10,693 nucleotides of DNA from Oscillospiraceae bacterium (GTDB taxonomy: Bacteria; Bacillota; Clostridia; Oscillospirales; CAG-272), in NCBI GenBank assembly GCA_009788105.1, contig WQSD01000025.1:1-10693 (forward strand). The letters are read 5' to 3'. Shown piece by piece: positions 6,801 through 10,693 of this stretch; the stretch's first letter is position 1, and each line of letters opens with the position of its first letter. The notes beneath the pieces are model-generated. The model made no database searches. It saw nothing but the letters and a program-made list of their open reading frames with translations, and was not told where the DNA came from. Position numbers and translations under genes: made by a program.

Positions 6801-7081
6801 GAAACACAGTCATCACTATAAGCGCCGCATTCCTACGCACTCTGCCTGCAGGTTATGCTGACCTTATAGCTGAGTTTGCCGGCGACGAAGATGCCCTGCT
6901 GCATGTCTATATTCCTGAACCCTCGGGTGATGAGCCTATAGGAACAGAACCCGGCAATGAATCAAACACAGTGATAATCATTGTTATTGTTGCGGTTGTT
7001 GTTATTGCCGCAATTGTAGTATGTGTAGTTTTTCTTGGCAAAGGCAAGAAAAAAGCTGACACAGCTAACACGAAAGAGTAA
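3854..7081 (+). CDS. Membrane-anchored M60-like (enhancin/mucinase-type) zinc metalloprotease, multidomain
   Basis: This 1075-residue exported protein belongs, by motif, to the M60-like peptidases (PF13402), which cleave mucin-type glycoproteins. Rough order: signal peptide 1-36 (VHA-HRR cleavage region); Ig-like domain 45-172 (DVFDGDIS ... VSIDVPVVF); M60 region about 175-640, starting with the typical LLGLYVMPNSRFEIRV. Then come a small beta domain 665-755, an F5/8-type C (discoidin/CBM32-like) domain 756-932 and an X2-type Ig domain about 945-1020 (VITISAAFLRTLPAGYADLI). A membrane anchor at 1040-1061 with a GKGKKK stop signal ends the protein. Zinc motif HELGH is at 479-483 with catalytic E480. 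The usual third-ligand Glu, 8-28 residues further on, is absent; D493 (LPDVVTN) stands there instead. GGGAGA (3841-3846) lies 7 nt before the ATG. The protease likely acts at the cell surface on host glycoproteins (inference). A strong promoter precedes it and a terminator follows. Confidence 0.88.
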   Translation: MTQIKHSRRTTALLLALVMVATMVFAAVVSPLPVHAHRRPVERNTLLSPFVPNNVSNFDISGFNGVTYNHFGRPEAKPGWADTSSAAYADAPFFHGAIAIYAPAGTTVDIRDAAFRTFAFDVFDGDISHNIQRTAPANPAITANTTITYEITNSRGTTVSIDVPVVFEADRTQFVVRRVVYSMPNADFGATLVSGQRDGVDQQLLGLYVMPNSRFEIRVVERQTGGGQTALLLYGYHAVWNGSPGHSRGSIGDNWQTVNHGNGTSRDGSSFPRMGIVPAIVTPRNDNGHSTIEVRFTLTGANSVRSINLFNYQDANPNTGHFYITEANWLAGWNFVPTAQVDDFGQMFAIIQSPTYIMMVAWQDRNDLMLGNLVQGQDHTRTGQGIQNILDNQEHMTHWFNFWYGLCINSANPWDRLVHIRQFTIPAYRGPGAAFMANRVLGMSGTNIAATQNGLGLTRYLRITTMDHNSPTMDFLAMHELGHRFDSNFGLPDVVTNVKPNFLQQMHRGHTYHNNRWNISPTSAAEQRSFANFESTHDTNLVRLLYTIESGACRYQAFQSINSVNREAGYRGFEWTRGDVFAYGIFRSSGRNVIPVIELYMGYGEGREISPRVRNHIMNSTAPIFNFLYPMMPGAANRAAREAVVTAQRLVGHWGAASLGATANTGLTATATINITSPDMASLFGQQLYIYDGETRVQELEITGQTVSVPAIPVGAYRVVLPRPQGLYTINEILLVSTNTALNVANVTYTVNDPFAYSRNLAHVFHGARAIAIEENPSRPIAIINNGNLNIDVAGTGIAGNLFSPDMARMNSNVDGFTANPNFWFGIYFPHITVFNEIVLHISSDPGGERRAIGEFVVEIATDLSEHPHENNSLDAEGWTVIASGVAGVNRMVIPLTFDRVYARYVRVRTVSIMGNEGLLPGISELQVFHHALEVEDSFVDWYDRSGDISFTVHAAQAAFSRVVHDETPVPEAYVSTSATPDGNTVITISAAFLRTLPAGYADLIAEFAGDEDALLHVYIPEPSGDEPIGTEPGNESNTVIIIVIVAVVVIAAIVVCVVFLGKGKKKADTANTKE

Positions 7082-7083
7082 TT

Positions 7084-7122
7084 AAAATCACCCCCGTTAC
7101 AAAAGGTAGCGGGGGTGATTTT
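7084..7122. terminator. Strong intrinsic terminator of the metalloprotease gene
   Basis: Arms AAAATCACCCCCG (7084-7096) and CGGGGGTGATTTT (7110-7122) pair perfectly over 13 bp around a 13-nt loop. The hairpin starts 3 bp after the stop codon and ends in a T-run. The A-run on the left arm makes it usable from the opposite strand as well. Confidence 0.93.
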
Positions 7123-7130
7123 TGATAAAT

Positions 7131-7316
7131 GTCAAGACCGTGGGCTTTCAGCCCGCACCGCACAAGTTTTGCCCGCTCACGCATTAAGGCGACCTGTTTG
7201 CTGGCAAAGTAAGCAACCGTCGCTTTCAACGCTCACAAGGGCTTTGTAATAAAGTTTTTAGTCAAGTTTTTTACAAAAAACTTGTGCGGTGTGGGCGCAT
7301 AGCCCACGACCTTGAC
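7131..7316. mobile_element. Foldback (MITE-like) repeat element with 40-bp inverted arms
   Basis: Left arm 7131-7170 and right arm 7277-7316 are inverted copies matching at 34 of 40 positions by hand alignment. Each arm contains its own inner hairpin built on GTGGGC or GGGCT and its complement. The core (7171-7250) holds no gene and shares an ordered set of short matches with the leader at 3757-3800. The right half (7251-7319), reverse-complemented, matches 10481-10549 at 66 of 69 positions. A further perfect hairpin, CAAGTTTTTT (7263-7272) with AAAAAACTTG (7275-7284), lies inside. The element has no transposase and I see no clear target-site duplication. Its right arm stops 6 bp before the glycosylase stop codon, so it may also provide that gene's 3' end. 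Confidence 0.65.
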
Positions 7317-7322
7317 CTTTTG

Positions 7323-8171
7323 TTATTTGCCCTTTTCGTATCTTTCCAAGTAAAACAAATACTGCTGTGCCAGCCCCGCATTCTCCCCGAAAATTCCAGG
7401 AGTGAAGCCAGCAGGCAAACGGAGCAAGCTACGCTTAATCCACACGTCTTCGGGAAATGCCTCTCCCTTGTCAAAGCCGAACAGCAAGGCGCACGCCGCC
7501 ACCTTTGGGCCAACCCCTTTGATTGCCATGAGCATTTCTCGCCCCTGCTCGAATCCGGCGTTTTTCACCGCATCAAGGTCAAGCTCCCCGAACGCCACCA
7601 TTTCGGCGGCGTGAAGTACATATTTAGCACGAAAGCCCAGTCCCAACCGCCGCAGTTCCTCCTCCCCTGCGGTGCAAATTGCACGAGGAGTGGGGAAAGC
7701 ATAGCCGCTTCCGCACGCCGTTTTCACCCCTATCGAGGCGGAGAGGGCGGCGATGTTCTTCTTGATACGGCTAATGTTGTTGTTTTGCGAAATTATAAAG
7801 GAGCAAAGGGCTTCCCACGGCTCCTGCCGCAAGATGCGAATGCCGTCGCCTGCTTCCATTGCGGCAGACATGACCTCTCCTGCACCATGTGCCATTGCAG
7901 CAGAGAGAATTTCCGCTTGTTTGATGGAATAATCCTTGTTTAATCCCAAGAAATTCACCCAGTCTAACGCTTCGTTTGTGGTGCAAGGTGAGATGATAAG
8001 TTTGTCAGGCGACGGCTGAGTGAAAGTGGCGAATTTTCCGAAAGCCACCCCCTGCCAGCCCTCACCCGCCTTGTCAAAACGAAAACACTGACCGCAGTCG
8101 AATGTGCGGTCAGCGGAAAAGCCGTGCAGGTCAGAAAGTGTGGCGATGTTGCCTTTTTGCGTGATGTTCAT
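7323..8171 (-). CDS. ogg: OGG1-type 8-oxoguanine DNA glycosylase/AP lyase (HhH-GPD family)
   Basis: This is a 282-residue cytoplasmic base-excision repair enzyme that should remove 8-oxoguanine from DNA and nick the resulting abasic site. The N-terminal OGG domain contains DCGQCFRF (25-32), matching the QxFRW-type motif of OGG1. The segment SFIISQNNNISRIKKNI (124-140) is the characteristic inter-domain helix with the Asn-rich turn. The helix-hairpin-helix is IKGVGPKVAACALL (217-230), with K223 at the place of the OGG1 catalytic Lys. D242 (FPEDVWIKR) stands at the place of the catalytic Asp; the 19-residue spacing equals that of human K249/D268. The length is normal for a bacterial OGG1-like protein. 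GAGG lies 7 nt before the ATG. It follows the ECF ATPase gene on the same strand after a 210-bp gap holding a repeat, so co-transcription is possible but uncertain. Confidence 0.92.
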   Translation of the reverse strand: MNITQKGNIATLSDLHGFSADRTFDCGQCFRFDKAGEGWQGVAFGKFATFTQPSPDKLIISPCTTNEALDWVNFLGLNKDYSIKQAEILSAAMAHGAGEVMSAAMEAGDGIRILRQEPWEALCSFIISQNNNISRIKKNIAALSASIGVKTACGSGYAFPTPRAICTAGEEELRRLGLGFRAKYVLHAAEMVAFGELDLDAVKNAGFEQGREMLMAIKGVGPKVAACALLFGFDKGEAFPEDVWIKRSLLRLPAGFTPGIFGENAGLAQQYLFYLERYEKGK

Positions 8172-8244
8172 GATGTTACCTCGTGGTAAAGCGGAGGGCG
8201 GGTTTCGTTGTCATTTAGCGGGTCATGGGTGTTTTGATTTTAAT

Positions 8245-8296
8245 CCCCTTCCGCAAGCGGAAGGGGTGGATTGCGGTGGTGTTCCGCAAGACGGGG
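8245..8296. repeat. Dispersed double-hairpin intergenic repeat, copy 2
   Basis: Hairpin 1 has arms CCCCTTCCGC (8245-8254) and GCGGAAGGGG (8257-8266), a perfect 10-bp stem. A TGG linker follows. Hairpin 2 has arms TTGCGG (8271-8276) and CCGCAA (8284-8289), and then comes ACGGGG (8291-8296). The order matches the repeat at 61-102 read on the minus strand, while the stem sequences differ but stay paired. It occupies the gap between the ECF ATPase and glycosylase genes, where hairpin 1 might attenuate read-through. No gene is seen in 8172-8381. Confidence 0.6.
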
Positions 8297-8381
8297 TAGG
8301 TGTGTAGAAATACGCAACGGTTGAATCGTTCCCTACTGGGTTTTGTAGGTGTTATGCTCACTCCACATTTCACACTTCACC

Positions 8382-9248
8382 CTACGAATTCCACGCCCCC
8401 ACAATCAATTCCGCACATTCCTCCTCGGTTATTGCTCCTGTGGGGAAGGCGTGTCCATGTAGGTTTAGTTCATGCAAAAGTTCGGTGACTTGCGGCACGT
8501 CTAATCCGATTTCCTGTAGCAAAGCCACCTGGGAGAACACCTCCCGCGGTGTGCCGCAGGTGCGAATATGCCCGCCGTCCATGACGACCACACGGTCAGC
8601 AAGGGCGGCTTCGTCCATGTTGTGTGTAATGTGCAAAATGGTGATGCCATGCTCACGATTCAGCATTTCCATGGTGGTCATCACCTCTCGCCGCCCCTGT
8701 GGGTCAAGCATTGCGGTGGCTTCGTCAAAGATGATACACTCGGGACGCATGGCGATAATCCCCGCAATAGCAACCCGCTGTTTCTGCCCTCCCGACAGCT
8801 TGTGGGGAGCGTGGCGAGCAAGATGAGAAATGCCCAACAGCTCCATGGCATCGTCCACCCGCCGGCGAATTTCTGCCGATGGCACGCCAAGATTTTCCGG
8901 ACCAAAGGCAATGTCCTCTTCCACCACAGTAGCAACCAACTGGTTGTCAGGATTTTGGAAAACCATGCCCACTTTTCGCCGAATTTCGTACATTTCGTCC
9001 TCGGTCATGCTCGGGTCGGTGATGTCTTTGCCGTCAATGATAATCTTGCCGTTTTGGGGCAAAAGAATCATGTTCAACAGCTTTGCCATGGTGCTCTTTC
9101 CGCTGCCGTTATGCCCAAGCACAGCAACAAAGCTCCCCCGCTGTACAGCAAGATTGATTCCGTGGAGGACTTCCACCCCCTCTTCCTCCTCACGGGAATA
9201 GGAAAAATGTAGGTCTTCTATTTGAATGTAGGGGTTTTCGTTTTGCAT
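8382..9248 (-). CDS. ecfA1: ECF-transporter ATPase, EcfA1 (CbiO) type
   Basis: This 288-residue cytoplasmic ABC ATPase would energise vitamin or metal-ion uptake through an energy-coupling factor transporter. Visible motifs are Walker A GHNGSGKS (45-52), Q-loop Q98 in MVFQNPDNQ (the FQNPDNQ signature of Ecf/CbiO ATPases), LSGGQ (151-155), Walker B CIIFDEA (171-177) with E176, and the H-loop H209. DEATAMLDP is the EcfA1 form, whereas EcfA2 proteins usually have DEPTAGLDP. Length is normal. EcfA1 works as a heterodimer with EcfA2 on the membrane protein EcfT. Neither gene follows here, so the partners must be elsewhere or lost. The start lies 12 bp after the serine-hydrolase stop, with only a distant GGTGGTGAG as ribosome site, which suggests translational coupling to the upstream gene. 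Confidence 0.9.
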   Translation of the reverse strand: MQNENPYIQIEDLHFSYSREEEEGVEVLHGINLAVQRGSFVAVLGHNGSGKSTMAKLLNMILLPQNGKIIIDGKDITDPSMTEDEMYEIRRKVGMVFQNPDNQLVATVVEEDIAFGPENLGVPSAEIRRRVDDAMELLGISHLARHAPHKLSGGQKQRVAIAGIIAMRPECIIFDEATAMLDPQGRREVMTTMEMLNREHGITILHITHNMDEAALADRVVVMDGGHIRTCGTPREVFSQVALLQEIGLDVPQVTELLHELNLHGHAFPTGAITEEECAELIVGAWNS

Positions 9249-9260
9249 TGTTTTGGTAGC

Positions 9261-10382
9261 TTACTCACCACCTATATCTCTGCTTCGTTGAAAATTCAGA
9301 AAGGCATCTGATATAAGGGCAAAATCGTTCCTGTCTTGTTGTCTTACGCTATTTGTGGTAGAACCGCGCAGGGGCGTTCTGCCGGAGGTTAGCATAGTGA
9401 GAATAAACGGACGACCTTCTAAATATACAATGGTCATGTCGTTCAAATGTCCGTCCCACCAACCTGTTTTCGAAGCAACGCTTAAAGGCGAATCCAAAAA
9501 CAAAAATGGGTGGGCATTACTTGTAAGATAGCGGCGAAACTCCTCGCTGTTAGGGTTTTCACCCTCGATATACTCATGAATAGCACGGGCGAAAAGTGCC
9601 GCCTGGCTTGCAGTTAGCACAGAATCCATAACCGAATTTCTAACAAAGTTAGGGTTTGCTCCAAGATTAGAGACAAACTGACGATACCGTTGCATTCCTG
9701 CTGTAGCACTCCCGTTTCCAAGAAAATCGCGTAGCATAAGGGTTGCACCGTTGTCGCTTAGATACAAATTCATGGCAATCAGCCGTCTAATGGTGATGCG
9801 TTCTCCATAGCTCATCGAGCCGTGACGGGCATGATTCGCACTTGCTCGCAGGGTCTGGTCAAGGTCAATTTCACCTGCGTCTGCAAGCATATAAAATTGC
9901 AATGCCAGCACAGCTTTTGACACACTTGCACCGAAAAATTGCCTGTCTCCGTTGTGAGCATAGACAAATCCGCTGTTTATACATTCAAAGTGAATGCCAA
10001 TGTTATTCCCCCATCTTGAAAGAAGTTGGTCCAAACCTGTCGTGGATATATCCGAAATTGTTGGCGTATCGTTGTTCAAGTAAATGCTGGGGTCTGGCGG
10101 AATGTCACAGTATGTGTCAATAGAGAGGGGAGAGTCGGGATTTTCAAGCATTAGATGAGGCGACACCAAAAACAAAGGGGAAGTGTAGGGAATCTCTTCT
10201 CTACTTGTATTCCAAAAGGACGTAGAAAAAATCGTTAAAACAATAATGAAAACAATAAGCAAAAGGACAAGAGCACGCTTAAAAAAATTCGACTGCTGTT
10301 TTTTGTGCCGATTTTGCCGTTGTCGATTGTTTGATACGTTTTGCGGTCTGCGCCGTGGAGGTAATGGCTTAAAGTTGTTCAT
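9261..10382 (-). CDS. Membrane-anchored class A beta-lactamase-fold serine hydrolase
   Basis: This 373-residue protein has a basic, Arg/Asn/Gln-rich cytoplasmic start (1-35), one membrane helix (about 36-54) and an extracellular domain. Penicillin-recognising enzyme motifs are present: SVSK (153-156, nucleophile S153), SDN (209-211) and KTG (305-307). Order and spacing fit class A beta-lactamases. The Glu of the ExxLN omega-loop motif, needed for deacylation in true class A enzymes, is not apparent in the region before DSVLTASQAALFARAI (253-268). It may therefore be a cell-wall peptidase or other serine hydrolase rather than an efficient beta-lactamase (inference). The single N-terminal helix with no cleavage site suggests permanent anchoring. 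AAAGGA (10393-10388) lies 5 nt before the ATG. The EcfA1 gene follows 12 bp downstream. No convincing promoter was found in the repeat-rich upstream region. Confidence 0.88.
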   Translation of the reverse strand: MNNFKPLPPRRRPQNVSNNRQRQNRHKKQQSNFFKRALVLLLIVFIIVLTIFSTSFWNTSREEIPYTSPLFLVSPHLMLENPDSPLSIDTYCDIPPDPSIYLNNDTPTISDISTTGLDQLLSRWGNNIGIHFECINSGFVYAHNGDRQFFGASVSKAVLALQFYMLADAGEIDLDQTLRASANHARHGSMSYGERITIRRLIAMNLYLSDNGATLMLRDFLGNGSATAGMQRYRQFVSNLGANPNFVRNSVMDSVLTASQAALFARAIHEYIEGENPNSEEFRRYLTSNAHPFLFLDSPLSVASKTGWWDGHLNDMTIVYLEGRPFILTMLTSGRTPLRGSTTNSVRQQDRNDFALISDAFLNFQRSRDIGGE

Positions 10383-10387
10383 CTATG

Positions 10388-10401
10388 TCCTTTCAGGAGT
10401 G
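10388..10401. repeat. 14-bp direct repeat, left copy, overlapping the serine-hydrolase ribosome site
   Basis: TCCTTTCAGGAGTG occurs here and again at 10680-10693, the last bases of the window. The left copy contains the AAAGGA Shine-Dalgarno of the serine-hydrolase gene on the minus strand. The two copies bracket 278 bp of repeat-rich DNA, as a target duplication or recombination product might. The right copy may continue beyond the window. Confidence 0.5.
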
Positions 10402-10480
10402 TGCCTTCTATCTCGGTGGAAAGCGACAACAGTCGCAGAACTCTCACGCACTTCGGTTGCCTGCCGTGCGGGTGAAGAAA

Positions 10481-10693
10481 AAGGTCAAGGTCGTGGGCTG
10501 TGCGCCCACACCGCACAAGTTTTTTGAAAAAAACTTGACCAAAAACTTTTTCTCACAAAAGTATGAAATGCTTTTGTACCAAAGTTTTTGAGGTTCTTAG
10601 GAACTTTTTTCAAAAAGTTCCTAAGTGGGGTTTGGGGCAACGCCCCAAGGTGTTTTAGGGTTTTTCTTCAAACTGGCACTCCTTTCAGGAGTG
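10481..10693. repeat. Hairpin array: six consecutive stem-loops in a dispersed repeat
   Basis: In order: GTGGGC/GCCCAC (10493-10509); CAAGTTTTTT/AAAAAACTTG (10516-10537); nested AAAAACTTT/AAAGTTTTT enclosing CAAAAG/CTTTTG (10541-10589); CTTAGGAACTTTTT with its 14-bp complement (10596-10625); TTGGGGC/GCCCCAA (10632-10648); CACTCCT/AGGAGTG (10677-10693). The first 69 nt match the right half of the foldback element in inverted orientation (66 of 69). No gene is visible in 10383-10693. The 10402-10480 stretch has small stems (GCGAC/GTCGC near 10422-10435) but nothing recognised. It may be a non-autonomous element or a structured RNA; the window edge cuts the analysis. Confidence 0.6.

Noticed and set aside
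7284..7943. Long plus-strand open frame of 219 codons
   Set aside because: It runs antisense through the glycosylase gene, whose OGG1 motifs fix the coding strand. Its product shows no recognisable domain.
8568..9212. Plus-strand open frame of 214 codons
   Set aside because: Antisense shadow of the EcfA1 gene, which has all the ABC ATPase motifs on the minus strand.
10621..10671. Short minus-strand frame (16 codons from TTG 10671) with an AGGAG-like site upstream
   Set aside because: It is made entirely of hairpin repeat sequence, starts with TTG and is very short. Most likely a by-product of the repeat.

Overview
The window looks like a chromosomal segment from an anaerobic, probably host-associated Firmicute of the class Clostridia. 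This is inferred from three things. The Shine-Dalgarno sites are strong GGAG-type sites. The promoters match the sigma-A consensus. The gene set is typical: a MurJ/SpoVB-type flippase, an EcfA1-type ATPase and a very large secreted M60-like (mucinase-type) metalloprotease. Hairpin-rich dispersed repeats also crowd the gaps between genes, as is common in uncultured gut Clostridia. No rRNA, tRNA, CRISPR array or transposase gene is visible.

Layout. 1-276: repeat-derived DNA, a doubtful short minus-strand ORF and a perfect 11-bp palindromic operator-like site. 277-1929 (+): a MurJ/SpoVB-like membrane flippase, ending at a bidirectional terminator (1944-1977). 2001-3436 (-): a two-gene unit encoding a secreted protein with a DUF6973-like motif pair, then a small three-helix membrane protein. 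3437-3853: a divergent control region. It has two near-perfect sigma-A promoters facing away from each other, a cluster of CGGAAAAAT-type direct repeats between them, and a roughly 140-nt 5' leader on the plus side that contains a fragment of a dispersed repeat. 3854-7081 (+): a 1075-residue, multi-domain, C-terminally anchored M60-like metalloprotease, followed by a strong terminator (7084-7122). 7131-7316: a foldback (MITE-like) element with 40-bp imperfect inverted arms.

The right part is all on the minus strand. A class A beta-lactamase-fold serine hydrolase (10382-9261) lies 12 bp upstream of an EcfA1-type ATPase (9248-8382). After a gap holding another double-hairpin repeat comes an OGG1-type 8-oxoguanine DNA glycosylase (8171-7323). 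The window ends (10388-10693) in an array of six consecutive hairpins. This array shares a 69-nt segment with one arm of the foldback element.

Functionally, 2001-7081 reads as an accessory cell-surface module set between housekeeping-type genes. Two divergent transcription units, both encoding exported or membrane proteins, share one control region. The most interesting points are this divergent module, its possible secreted-effector/membrane-partner pair, the protease's Asp in place of the usual third Glu zinc ligand, and the structured repeat families.
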